This document shows positions 22,851 through 34,135 of a stretch of DNA of 64,000 bases, piece after piece. The DNA comes from Bipolaris cookei. Lineage: Eukaryota; Ascomycota; Dothideomycetes; Pleosporales; Pleosporaceae. The stretch covers positions 62,001 through 126,000 of the forward strand of contig NRSV01000052.1 in the NCBI GenBank assembly GCA_002286855.1, in the 5' to 3' direction. Below the pieces are notes generated by a model, which saw nothing but the letters and a program-made list of their open reading frames with translations, did no database searches and had not been told where the DNA came from. Position 1 is the stretch's first letter. Each line of letters starts with the position of its first letter. The position numbers and the translations under genes are program-made.

Positions 22851-24805
22851 TTATTGCATCTGATATTCGTCCAATGCCATTCCTCTGGCAATCTTCTTGA
22901 TAAGCGCCTTTTTCAAGAACTGTTCTCGAGCAAGGCTTCGCGTTTGCTGTAGACTATTAGCATCTGTTCGATGGAGCAAATCCTGGCATGACAGTAAGTA
23001 CCTTGACAAATACATCCGGGGTAATTCGCCCTTTGTCAAGAGCTTGTCCCAGAACAAATAGCGCGTCTGCGATGCCCTTCTCTTCCGCGGTCAGAGTATA
23101 CAATTGACCCCCAACTACGGTGGGCGCTACTAGAACGTCATCAACGTCTGGAGCCTTCCTCTTTCTTGCATCTTCCATGACTCGATCCGCTTCTATCATG
23201 GCACCTTTCAACACCTGTTCATTAGAGGCAAGCGCTGCATCAAGCTGTTGCAGTTCGCCTAATTCAGCCTGTAATCGGGCATGTGCATTTTGAAGAGCCG
23301 CTTGCTGGGCACGAAGTGGTGCTATGGCAGCCATGTTAGATGAAACTGTTTGGTTGATTTGCGAGACAAGTGTCTGGCTGAGAGCCTTGAGAAGTGCATC
23401 TTTTTCAGGATTTGGTGGCACCGGCGGTACCGGCACTGGGATTTGGCTGCCTGACTGAGAGGGCAGTGTGACCTCTAGTGAATCATCGAGAAGGTCGACT
23501 GGGGGCTTTGGTGCCTGTTGCGGTTGTTGCTGCTGTGGATATTGTTGGTTTTGAGGCGGAGGATAGTCTGGCGGATACTGTTGGTAATGCTGTTGTGCTG
23601 CTGGATGTTGTCCGAACTGTTGTTGCGGAGGTGCCGGGGGTCCTTGATATTGGTTTCTCGGTTGGAGAGGAGATACTTGATGAGGTCCTGAGCCTTGAAA
23701 GTGTGATGCGGTTGTTTGGCCATTGGGAGTCATTGGGCTTACTGGACTTCCCGTTTCGAACGACTGCTGAGGGTAGCTATGCGCCTGTACTTGTGGATGC
23801 TGGGGCCGTGACATTGATACATTGCGGTTCTCTTGTCGACTGGGCTCATACTGTTGTCCCGGCGGTGGTGGTGGTGGTGGTGGCAGTGGCGGCTGTTGCT
23901 GCTGCTGCTGCCAGTTTGATGGCCCATCGTATCTACTCTGAGATTGTTGGGGTGGATGCGGCGGTAAGGGGGGCGGTTGCGAATATCTGTCATGCGGTGT
24001 CTGAGGTGTGGATCGCTGTTGTTCATGAGGCTTTGGTGGCTTTGGGGGAGGGGCAGGAGCTTGATTCGATACGGCTGGTGAAGGTGAGGAAATGGGCGTC
24101 CCATGTGCTGCGCGTCGCCATTCAGCTGGGGGTGGAGGTACGGGTGGGGGAGCTTGCTGCGTGGGCGCACTTTGCTGTGGCTGCTGCTGTCTCGATCGCA
24201 CAGGCGGCTCTTTCGCAAAGACGCCGCGCAAAACTGCTAGGAAGTCGAAGATAGTTGACTTCTAGGTCAAAGTCAGCTATCATAGACCTGAATGCGCGCC
24301 TGATTCATGGCCTGCAAAGCGCATGCAATACTCACATCCCAATACTGCGCCCATTGCGCCAGATACGGATGATAGACCTTGCCGTCTGTGCTCACATGCT
24401 GTCCAGGCCGCAAGACCATGTCCTGAGAGGGTGTCACGTATACGATGGGTGGTTCTCGTGGGTAGGCATGAGGCACCCATATTGCTACCGGAAAGCCATA
24501 GGTCGCACCACGAAATGTGACAGGCAGCGTGCCTGTAAGGAGCAATAAGAGCGCAGACACGCCATTCTCATAAGCTGCTATCGTCAGCCTCTGTGTAAGT
24601 TCTATTCGAAGATCGACCGACTGTAAGGCTCAGTTCGAACGCTGAGCGACGGGTAGTTGGCAAGAGTCTCGGCCGCGTCGTGATAGGTGCGATTTACGTC
24701 CAAGTATTCCTGCTAGTGTGTTAGTGCGAGTGATGTGACACGACGGGCTTGACTTGCATTGAGAAGGACGCTGTACAGCCAATTCAGCACTTTCTCGCTG
24801 GCCAT
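22851..24805 (-). CDS. VPS23: ESCRT-I subunit Vps23/Tsg101
   Basis: Five exons on the minus strand, 24805-24758, 24709-24622, 24574-24336, 24261-23002 and 22946-22851, give 576 residues in frame. The order is a UEV domain (residues about 1-150: EKVLNWLYSVL, VNRTYHDAAE, SGTLPV-like TGTLPVTFRG, WVPHAYPREPPIVYVTP and HPYLAQW), then KSTIFDFLAVLRGVFAKEPP. A long Pro/Gln-rich linker follows, then a coiled coil around residues 440-490. The C-terminal steadiness box ends with LAREQFLKKALIKKIARGMALDEYQMQ. The UEV domain lacks the catalytic Cys of true E2 enzymes and binds ubiquitin and PTAP-type motifs; ESCRT-I sorts ubiquitinated membrane proteins into multivesicular bodies. Intron 1 fits only with a GC donor (GCAAGT at 24757). 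It is followed on the same strand by nothing and preceded by NFS1. Confidence 0.93.
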
Positions 24806-25201
24806 TGCAAGGTTGGTGGGGACCTGGGGAGCTCCAAGACATCATCGGAGCATTGAGCATTGCCCCTCAACACCTTGGCAACCAGCCATCACGTCCCAGA
24901 CCAGCCAATTCTTCCGTCATCAATCTTCGTGACAAGCATGGATTTCCACCTGTCGCGTTAGCATTCTCTATGACCCTGTACTAGTCACAATACATAAATT
25001 CAAACCCACGTCTTCAGCGATTGATTGGATATCAGAAGTGGCTCGATACATTTCATTCGTAGAGCTATTGCATATAGTACAGTATATAGTTGTCATGTGT
25101 CCCGTCACCGTTTCAGCGAGCGTAGCCATAACCAGCGCTAAAAGAATGTACGCCTCCCTGCTGTACAAATCTCACCCGGGGTATCAAAATGAATGAATTA
25201 C
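24806..25201. other. Intergenic between tandem minus-strand genes, no gene seen
   Basis: This holds the NFS1 3' end and the VPS23 promoter. No coding sequence or RNA gene is supported. Confidence 0.4.
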
Positions 25202-26969
25202 TTAGTGCTGACTCCACTCAATCGTGTTGAGATCAACACCCTCCTGAACAAGCTCCCACAACGGACTCAGCTCCCGTAAGAACGTCACCCGCTCCTTGAC
25301 TGCGTTCAAGACGTAGTCAATTTCCGAATCAGTTGTGAAGCGGCCAATGCCAAACCGGATGCTGCTGTGTGCGCTCTCATCGCTGCTACCGAGAGCTCGA
25401 AGAACGTAGCTTGGCTCAAGCGACGCCGAAGTGCAAGCACTCCCAGAAGAAAGAGCAATGTCTTTCAGCGCCATGAGAAGTGACTCTCCCTCGACATACG
25501 CAAACGATACATTGACGCAACCGGGGTAATGTCGCTCGCGGTCACCATTCAGTGTGGTATGCTCGAGTGATAACAGGCCTTCGAGAAGACGGTTTGAAAG
25601 CGCTGTGATGCGCTTGGTATCATACTAGACAGGGTCAGCGCAATGTCCCAGCCTGTCGTGTCTTTGAACAAGTCAACAACATCAAGAACTCATAACCCCT
25701 GCACATTTGTCAACATGGCGAGTCGACGGCCGAAGCCGCCTAACACTCTGAAAGCCATGCATGTATAAAGCAAATAATCATCGTGGTTGTAAAACAGAAC
25801 AGAAAAAGACGTCATACATACCTCCATTTCCTCTTCGCAGAGCCGCGCAGCCTCACCCATGCCAATAGCAAGTGGAGGTGCTAATGTGCCACTTCGCAGG
25901 CCACGCTCCTGGCCACCACCACTGATGATGGGCTCAAGTCTGACCCTTGGTCGTCGTCGTACGTAGCATGCACCAATGCCTTTCGGTCCGTAGATCTTGT
26001 GTCCAGATATTGACATCAAGTCGACGTTCATCTTGTTGACATCGATGGGAATCTTACCAACAGCTTGCGCTGCGTCAGTATGGAAGAAAATCTTCTTCGA
26101 TCGGCAGAGGCGTCCAATCTCTTCAACAGGTTGTACCACACCAATCTCGTTGTTTACGGTCATGATGCTGACAATAGCAGTGTCTGGACGTATCGCGGCT
26201 TCGAGCTGAGCCATATCAATGAGACCATTGCTCCCTACTGGCAGGTAAGTAACTGAGAAACCTTCGTCTTGCAAATGTCTACAACTGTCGAGCACACACT
26301 TGTGCTCGGTCTGCGCTGTGATGATATGCTTCTTCTTGCCTCCTCGTCCGAAAAATCGTGCTACGCCCTTGATACTCATGTTATTACTTTCAGTTGCACC
26401 GCTGGTGAAAATGATCTCTTTTGGGTCTGCACCAATCAAATTGGCGATGTTCGAGCGAGCTTCTTCTACGGCCTTGTCGGTCTCCCACCCATAGGCGTGA
26501 GTTCGCGAATGGGGGTTTCCGTACATGCCGGTCATGAATGGCATCATCTTGTCTACAACTCGAGGATCCATGGGCGTAGTGGCTTGCATGTCCAAGTAGA
26601 TGGGCCGTGATCCCTGGTCCATTACCGTAGCCTGCTTGAGTATGCCTGATTTCGTCAGTCTCATGAAGGGCGGGGTCGAGGAGCAAATGATTGAATCTTA
26701 CCGGCGCTAGGACTCATCATGGCATCCGCGCCCATGCCTGTTGTTGGCATCGTCGCATCACTTGGCCGCTCACCCGTCTTATCTAGAAAGGCCCGCTGCT
26801 CTTGCTTGATCGCTGTGTCGACATTGACCGTCGCCTGCGAAGACTTGCTTTCACTGACATAGTGGCGACGTACAGCTGCACCAGCGGTGCGTGCAAAGGC
26901 TGGCGATGGATAGCGGCGAGAGGCAATGCGCAGGGCCTGCCTCGCGATGGTGGGTGCAATGTTGGGCAT
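25202..26969 (-). CDS. NFS1: Mitochondrial cysteine desulfurase Nfs1
   Basis: Exons 26969-26702, 26645-25822 and 25624-25202 give 504 residues. The N-terminus (residues about 1-40) is rich in Arg and Ala without acidic residues, a mitochondrial presequence. The PLP enzyme of fold type I follows: YLDMQATTPMDPRV, SGATESNNMSIKG, the PLP lysine in SISGHKIYGPKG (Lys306) and the mobile catalytic loop SSGSACTSASLEPSYVL (Cys428). It removes sulfur from cysteine for Fe-S cluster assembly with Isu1 and Isd11, and is the first sulfur donor for tRNA thiolation. The second intron is about 197 bases and contains extra AG sites; the chosen acceptor restores EEEMEYDTKR, as in relatives. The gene is divergent from RVS167 (493 bases between starts). 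Confidence 0.95.
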
Positions 26970-27462
26970 AATGGAGGTGCAGTGGTGAAGAGGTGGGAAA
27001 GGCAGGTCGCCTCTTAGCTAGCTTGAGCTTTTTCCAATTACTAAGCGGTCGAGCGGGCCGAGGCACCAGCCGGTCCGTGCATGCCCACCACACTCTGCAA
27101 TTGTCCTCGCCCTGCAGCAGTTGGGCTTTGGGAGCGCGAAAAAAAACAACGGGGACGTCAGGGGTGATAATGCGTTCGCGGCTCACACACGCACCGATCA
27201 ATAGTCCTCTTGAAGTGGGTACGGGCGTGGTCACCTGCCAGCTGTGATATCCCTCGGTGTTCCGGGAGTTCCGAGCAGAGCAGGGCTGCGCGCTGCATAG
27301 CCACAAACGTCATTGGGACTTGAGCAGCCACGCAGGCGCTCGCGATCCTTGGTCGCTACCTGCTGCCTCTCTCGATCAATCCATCCCCATACCGTGACCA
27401 GAGTTTAACCTTACTGTGTTCTGCACATCTCTCTTGCGCACTCATAATAAAACACTTCCACC
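26970..27462. promoter_or_regulatory. Divergent promoter region, NFS1 and RVS167
   Basis: The stretch between two divergent start codons must hold both promoters. No specific site is called. Confidence 0.5.
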
Positions 27463-29042
27463 ATGAGTTGGAAAGGCCTGACCAAGAGCGTTACCCGAGT
27501 ATGACAAACTCCCCGCGCTGCTCGGGCATTTTGGCTTGCTAACCCAATCACATAGGCGCCACAAACCTTCAAGCAAAGGTTCAATCTTGTACGTCCCCTC
27601 GTGTGCCACGATACTTCCAGCGATTTTGCGCTCCTTGTTCTCTCGAGAATACAACCCACCTCTAACAGAACGTCTTTATAGGGCGAGATCACCAAAGACC
27701 CAATCTATACCGATGCCGAACGACGCTTCCAGGAATTGGAGAAGGAGACAAAAAAGCTCCATGACGAATCGAAGAAGTATGCGCCCACTTAATGCTCTCC
27801 TCTGCCACTTTTTGCTTACATGTCCCAGGTACTTTGAGGCCATAAATGGTACGTTTATACTTCACACGGCCCAAGCAACATCCGTCTAATCATCCCTTCC
27901 AGGCATGCTCACACACCAAATCGAGTTCTCGAAAGCGATTGCCGAGATCTATAAGCCAATCTCCGGTCGCATGTCCGATCCCGATTCGTTTCACGACGAA
28001 GGCAATGCAGCCGGCATAGAAGCTTGCGAGCAATACCAGGCTGTGGTTCAAGAATTGCAGGAGACCCTCAAGCCCGAGCTTGAAATGATAGAGACCCGTG
28101 TCATCCGACCTGCGGATGAGCTTCTAGTAATCGTAAAAGCCGTGCGCAAGATTGCCGCTAAGCGCGATCACAAGCAACTCGACTACGATAGGTACCGCGC
28201 CGCATACAAGAAGCTTGAAGAGAAGAAAGATAAGACATTGAAGGATGAGAAGGCGATGTACCGTGCCGAGAATGATTTGGAGCAGGCCACACAAGACTTC
28301 AACTACTTCAATGATCTGCTGAAGGAGGAGTTACCGAAGCTCTTCACGTTGGAAAGAGAGTTCATCAAGCCCCTGTTCCAGTCGTTCTACTACATGCAGC
28401 TGAACGTGTTCTATACATTACATGAGCGCATGCAACGGCTGGACATTGGTTACTTTGATCTTACACTAGATATTGAGGCGGCTTATCTCAAGAAGCGCGG
28501 GGATACCCAGGAAGAGGCGGAAAAGATATCCATTGTCAAGTTCAAGACTACCGGTGGTGCTCGCGTAGCAGGAGCGAGGCCAGGCCAGTCCAAGTACGCA
28601 GCAAAGGCACTGGAAGCCAAGGCTGGTCGAAGTTCAATATCTGAAGAGACGGAAGCACCACCACCACCATACAGTCCTGGACCTTCAGCAGCTACCGGCG
28701 ATATTAAGTCACCTGCATTGTCATCAGGCTCATGGGGTTCTGCCGCCAAAGCTAAGGGTGCAGCGCCTCCACCTCCAAAACCTAAGCCTTCGCGTCTCAG
28801 TGGAGCACCCGCTGCTGAGACTGTCACGGCCCTGTACGATTACGAAGCTCAAGCTGAGGGCGACTTAAGTTTCTTGACTGGTGATATCATCGAGATCGTT
28901 TCCCGTACACAGAACGAAAATGAGTGGTGGATTGGCAAGGTGCGGGGGAAGCAGGGACAGTTTCCAGGTGAGTTCTAGAATGAAACAAAACAAAGTCATG
29001 CCTAATCGTATTATAGGAAACTACGTCAAGCTGAACCATTAG
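27463..29042 (+). CDS. RVS167: BAR-SH3 endocytic protein, Rvs167/amphiphysin type
   Basis: Six exons, 27463-27498, 27556-27588, 27682-27776, 27829-27848, 27903-28967 and 29017-29042, give 424 residues in one frame; the fourth exon is only 20 bases. The N-terminus MSWKGLTKSVTR followed by PQTFKQRFNLGEITKD is typical of Rvs167. Residues about 15-240 form a BAR domain, a banana-shaped coiled dimer that bends membranes. A Gly/Pro/Ala-rich linker contains PPPPYSPGPS and PPPPKPKPS. The C-terminal SH3 domain (residues about 365-424) shows ALYDYEAQAEGDLSF, GDIIEI, EWWIGKVRG and GNYVKL. Rvs167 works with Rvs161 at the neck of endocytic pits and with actin patches. The last exon is needed to complete the SH3 domain. 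Confidence 0.95.
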
Positions 29043-29513
29043 TCGAGGCTCAGTCCGCCTCCTCGTACCTTGCGATTGCGGGGTAACACTTGTTGAGCCA
29101 TGTCTTCATGATGCTTCAGGTTTTTTGTTCAATACCATTGTTTTAGATTTGAGCATTCTGCTGTACAACGCATTTCTCAATGATAGTCTTTTTTCATCCA
29201 AGTGGAATTGAGTTCTTGATCGAAAAAGATCACCAACCACTCCGTGTTACGTACTGGATATCATCCTCTTTTGCAGCATGACTGCGCCACAGTTCAGATC
29301 AGTCCTAGCGAAGCAAGGGTCATTGCGTGCCACCCCGCATGCCGTCTGTCGGAGATCCTGGAGACCCGCAGCCCGTATCCGCATGCTCGGGTATGCACGC
29401 TTAGGGTCGTCTCGGATCAATGTATGTTCTTCCGACGTCTGTATAATAGGAACAGTACTCTATTCGTTCTTTCCTTTGATTACAAAATCATTTTTGGGAA
29501 AAACAAATTCACA
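29043..29513. other. Intergenic, no gene seen
   Basis: This lies between RVS167 and the DsbA-like gene on the same strand. No coding sequence is supported. Confidence 0.4.
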
Positions 29514-30259
29514 ATGCCATACGAATCAGCCATAACATTCACCCTTGACACAATATGCCCCTGGTATCTTAAATGATCACCCTTTGCATAGCCTGTACTC
29601 TCACCTGATACAAAGAACACAGGACATATATCGCCTTCGTCCGCCTCAACAAAGCTCTCGAAGCCTATCGCTCAGCTAATCCAGACTCACCCGCCAAATT
29701 CACTCTCAAGTTAGCTCCCTACCAATTGTACCCCGATTTCTACCAAGATGGCGTCAATAAATACGAATGGTACAAAGAAAAAAAGTACAATGGTAGTGAC
29801 GAGAGAATGAAAATGTACGCGCATTATATGGGACTGTTGGGAAAAGCAGAAGGCATAAAGTTCGATCTCGAGGGCGGTCCCATCAGCAACACTTTGCATG
29901 CACACCGCATATTGTACTCGCTGCAGAATAGCAAAGGACCGGATGCTGCGGCGAAAGCTGCAAGTAGTCTGTACAGCCAGTATTTTGTACACAGGGCTGA
30001 CCCGGCGAGTCACGAGACGCTAGAGAAGGCGTGTGTAACTGCTGGGTTGAGCGGAAATGAGGCAAACAGCCTGGTGGCAGATGGAGAGAAAGGGCTGCGC
30101 GAGGTTAAAGCGGCGATTATGGAACAGGCGGGAAATGGAGTGGATAGTGTGCCGTATGTTTTGTTTGACGGGAAGAAAAGAGATTTCACGCTTATTGGGG
30201 CGAAGAGTGTGGAAGAGTATGTCAAGGTGTTGGTGCAGGTTGAGAAGGAGTGCGCTTGA
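29514..30259 (+). CDS. DsbA-like (FrnE-type) thioredoxin-fold protein
   Basis: Exons 29514-29563 and 29623-30259 are joined by a 59-base GTATCT...CAG intron and give 228 residues, the usual length. The start MPYESAITFTLDTICPWTY followed by IAFVRLNKAL matches the DSBA oxidoreductase family (FrnE/2-hydroxychromene-2-carboxylate isomerase group). The helical insertion and the cis-Pro loop VDSVPYVLFDGK with FTLIGAKSVEEY near the C-terminus complete the fold. The active site reads Cys-Pro-Trp-Thr, so only the first Cys (Cys15) is present; that rules out a classical disulfide exchange, and a glutathione-dependent or isomerase role is more likely. There is no signal peptide, so it should be cytosolic. 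It converges with the secreted-protein gene downstream. Confidence 0.85.
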
Positions 30260-30610
30260 ATGGAAGTTTAGTTCGATAATATGATTCTGGCTTACTTTGT
30301 GTACAATTTGATATGCTGAAGAATGATCTAGTTGTTAAACATCCTACTGCTCGTTTATTGTCACAGCACGTGCACTCAAAAGTACCAAAACAGTATAGTT
30401 TAGATGATTGTGTTTACTACGAAATAAATACCAAAAAAACAAGTATCTGAAGAAATTAATTACAGCAGCCATGAGGAATCCAGAGGAAGCTTCTTCGGCA
30501 CCAAACCTCTATCGTCCACGATAGTAACAACAATAAGGAAAGTCTAAGAAATCTAGTCTAGTGGGTTGTACCAATTCTATGTCATTCTTGATCGCGTAAC
30601 AGTTGTAAAT
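30260..30610. other. Convergent intergenic region
   Basis: This holds the 3' ends of two convergent genes. No other feature is seen. Confidence 0.4.
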
Positions 30611-31330
30611 TTACCGGCAGTCAAGGTCAGCGGTGCGGGAGTCGAAGCTGCAAAACCTGCTATCGGATACAATGGCGAGCTATAGGAGTTAGTCAAAATC
30701 CGTCTTTTAAAAAAGGTTAGGAATGAGAATGGAACTCACGTTGATGTAGCCACCATCGCCACGGGTCCAGAGCGAGTTGTGACGTCCAATGTAGAAGCAG
30801 TCGTAGTCGGTGTAGAGAGCGCCCATGGAGAGCTTGACACTGGCCACATCAGAGATTCCGCCAGGGTTGGCCACGTCCCACTTCATGTTGTAGCAGGCAG
30901 CTGCAACCCATCGGTTCCTGTCGGGGTTCCTGGCCCACATGGCATCGACGGTGGACTGAGTGAAAGTCTCACGTGCAGAGTTCCAGTTGTTGATGGGGAA
31001 CAGCTTTTGAAGGAGGCCGCTCATGGCACTGGCAATCGAAGCACCGGCTCCAATTCCGTCGGCAGCACCGTTGAGACGAGCTCCAGCACGGCGCTTCTCC
31101 AAGTGAGCGTCGGCGTCGACATCAACGTTGACGTCGACTTGAGCAGGAGCAGCATTAAGCGCTTTAAGTGCCACCACAGGCTGAATTACTGGTAAGAAAC
31201 TAGAACTCTTCTCGTAAGATGAACGATAACGTACAATGGAAGCAACATCAGAATGCTGAGGGGGCTGAGGAACAGCCGCAGCGTTGGTAAGAGCAACAGT
31301 GCCGGCGAGGAAGACGATAGAGAAACGCAT
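30611..31330 (-). CDS. Small secreted Cys-containing protein with Kex2-type site
   Basis: Exons 31330-31235, 31180-30740 and 30679-30611 give 201 residues. A signal peptide is clear (MRFSIVFLAGTVALTNAAA). A propeptide-like part ends in LEKRRAG around residue 65, a dibasic site of the kind cut by the Kex2 protease. The mature part would be about 135 residues with four Cys (AACYN, DCFYI, RFCSF, LDCR), enough for two disulfides. It also contains the motif RGDGGYIN just before the last intron. Intron 1 is 54 bases with no stop, so retaining it would simply add 18 residues. The last exon was found by following the GTGAGT donor at 30739 and the TAG acceptor at 30681. The family is common in plant-associated and saprophytic ascomycetes, but its function is unknown to me. 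The gene borders a 4.3 kb gene-free region. Confidence 0.75.
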
Positions 31331-34009
31331 CTTAAATTGAGGATTGGAATAGAGAAGAAGTCCTTTAAAGAAAATCGGGTAAAGAGTGAGCGTAAATAGT
31401 TGGGAAGAGAGTGTGAGTTGCTGTGTTAGCGAGTGATAGTTGTCAGTGTGAGTGATGATTATTTTTGAGTGGTCGTCGACTCTCCTTATATAGACAATTA
31501 CAGACTGCTCAAGGCTCTCTCAATCTTGACTATCCTTTACTTGGATCTGGTACAACGACTTCACAACGTGGAGGCTAACACTGCGAGTCATGACCTTAGA
31601 GCTCGGTCTCTTGGTCGTGCATTGTCTGTGCCAATGTTAAGATTGAATTAAACTAACGTGTATAGCAGAATCACAGTATGTACAAACTTAATTTTCACCA
31701 ATTAACGTGCCTGGTCCCGCTTTCTTTCAAGAGCACCGATTAGAACATCACTCTTGCGTCTTCTAGAAGGTTTAGCATTAGTTGAACAGATTGTAGAATC
31801 GCCCTGTGCACTGTAGCTTCACGTACGCCAAATCCAACGTCTGAATTTCTTCTACTTTCTTTTGCTAGTGTTTGGGTTTTGACAGATTCACGAATGTGGA
31901 TGCATGGCAGCCCAAATTTTGTTTAGAATTGACAGCTGTAGAGCCAGCGATGGATTCTCCTAATTTCTTCGCCTCCAACCACTGCTCTGTTGTATAATGA
32001 GATTCTCAGGGATCAATAATGCTTTGCTGAGATATCACAAGTGGCGTAGACCTAAACAGTTCCTCCTAAAGACTTGTTCAGCTACTTCCTCTTATGATCA
32101 GTTCACCCCTTGGTGGAGAATTTCTGCGTAACAGTATCAAGCCTACCTTTTCCCTCACTTATTTCTTGTCGCCATTCAAGAAGCCCCCCAAACGTTTATT
32201 TTTGCAAGTCTGCCTTGATGTAATTGTGCCATCAGATATTCGCGAGCCTACTAAGTAGGATACCCTGTCTAGGAAAAAAGCCATGAGTCACCGTGATACC
32301 TTACCGAGACACTCACCGTTATAACATGCATGCATTGACCTGAAATACACGATAATCTCATGCATCGAGTAAACCTAGTAGGGTTACGTTGCTTCCTGCC
32401 ATCTGCTATAGCCATGCATAGAGTTGGGCAACTCATCGCTCACTAAACGTTATTTGGCACTAGTAAAACGGCAGGAAAGAATGATAGGGACTGTGCCAGA
32501 TGAATATCGTCATAGGCTGGTGGGATAGCGGAGGTGCTTGGCATATGCCAGTCAAATCATACCCAGTGACAATGAGCTGGATGAATTAGCTGTCCAAAAT
32601 GGATACTGCTTGACTAGTTTAACTCAGTTGATGCGAAGACTAATGATCCAGCTAAGCCTTTCGGGGCTTGTTACTTTCCAGCATGGTGTTAATGTTAGCG
32701 AAGGGCTGGCCCGTATAGAGTTTGGATTCTAGCGTCGTCCCCTGCCCCCCGCGTAAAATCATGGGTTCTACGGGCGCACTATTCCCCGGTAGATCAAGTT
32801 GGCCCCATCGGCACGTACGATTTTGCAGCCATTACTCGGACATTAAAAACCTTATTATCACCGCCACATTGTACGATCGAGCTATGCAACGTGGCGGCAT
32901 TCGCGACCGAACTCAATCTTGTAGACCTAGGTTTTCGAATACGACTATGGCATTAGCACTGCCGCTAAAGTCTTCTAGAGATGCATTATTATCTTCTGGG
33001 AGGCTTCTAGCGCACTTCAAAAGGCGAATCTAGAGTCTGATTATCCGTGATTTCAAGCCTCACACAAAACGGCGCTGTAGCTGGAGAGTGACAACTTGGT
33101 AGGGCCATCGATAGCATTTGTGGTGTATGTTTAGTTAGTGTTTTGGTGAATGCTTCCGAGTGTCGTTGGCATTCTGCCAATTTACTGGTTAGATTTTCTA
33201 GCAGAGTATAGTAGATTGAGGTTAGGATACGAATGCACATGATCAAAGTACAACGCATTGTACAATGCTGAAGTAGACACAGGCTCTGTTGATATGATTT
33301 GTTGGTAGAACTGACTAAAGCCCGAGAGTGGATGGAGAGGCGACAAAAGACTGGTTCCGTACCTTGGTCTCATGTTCCGATGTAATGTGCGGTAGATTCA
33401 AGACCAAGTCCTATGGTAATCTCCAACTCCTCAGATGTGACTAATCCACTCGGTCCCTTCGTAACTTTCCAGCCCTTGTCATATGTACGATAGTGAAGTT
33501 AAGAAGGAGCTTGTTGTTTTCATGTGATCGCCCAACCCACTGTTGAGGCCTAATCTCTTGCATGTGACCATCTAGCCATGTCTCTTTGGCGTATCGCTTG
33601 CCTTGCGCACTAGCATCGGCCAGAATCTAAACTCAATTTCTTCAGAAGTTATAGCCCTTAGTGTCGATACAAGAAATGTGAAACTCGTATACAGAGATTG
33701 TCGGTGAAAATAGCGATCGGAAGACTTGATCGCAATTACTAGTCTTATGTGTGTAGCGTGTATGGGATAAAAGAGCACTTTTAAGGCATCGAGGAACCTG
33801 GGTATAAGTAGAAGAGGATAGCTCGAGATGCGTGAAGGCAGGAGTAGCGATATGCATAGAAGGATATTTGAAGAGCAGGAAATCAATATCAGGAGAAATA
33901 CCCCATCTGGGGAATCAGAACACGTCTTGAGTCATAACAATTGTCATACCAACTTGTACTGGAAGACTAGAGGCCTAGCCGCAAACAGACAAAAGCCGAA
34001 GCACCATAG
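31331..34009. other. Long gene-free stretch, first part
   Basis: About 2.7 kb beyond the secreted-protein gene. The first 150 bases should hold its promoter. No reading frame has family features and no terminal repeats could be paired. The sequence is mixed in composition and may include old transposon debris. Confidence 0.4.
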
Positions 34010-34126
34010 CAGACTTGCTATCAGTCAGTTGGATCGGCAGACTGAAAACCTAATAGGGCTAGTTTTCATCCGGGGTTTCCTATTTAGGTTTTCAGTCTGT
34101 CGATCCAACTGACTGATAACAAGTCT
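34010..34126. mobile_element. Short palindromic (foldback) element with flanking 9-base direct repeats
   Basis: Two arms of about 48 bases, 34010-34057 and 34079-34127, are inverted copies of each other with two mismatches and one indel, separated by a loop of about 21 bases. The left arm starts CAGACTTG and the right arm ends CAAGTCT. The 9-base sequence GCACCATAG stands directly on both sides (34001-34009 and 34127-34135), as a target duplication would. This structure suits a very small non-autonomous DNA transposon (MITE or foldback); duplications of 9 bases are typical of Mutator-like elements. A one-off hairpin, for example a terminator, is less likely given the direct repeats. Confidence 0.65.
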
Positions 34127-34135
34127 GCACCATAG

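Noticed and set aside
23478..24254. Plus-strand reading frame of 258 codons
   Set aside because: It is antisense to the Pro/Gln-rich linker of VPS23; the low-complexity sequence keeps several frames open. Its translation is a Val/Ala-rich string without any domain.
25625..25821. An extra 49-base exon within the second intron of NFS1
   Set aside because: AG and GT-like sites frame such a piece, but including it would break the reading frame between MEE and the conserved YDTKR.
34010..34127. Transcription terminator or microRNA-type hairpin
   Set aside because: The perfect 9-base direct repeats on both sides favour a mobile element, and no gene lies near.
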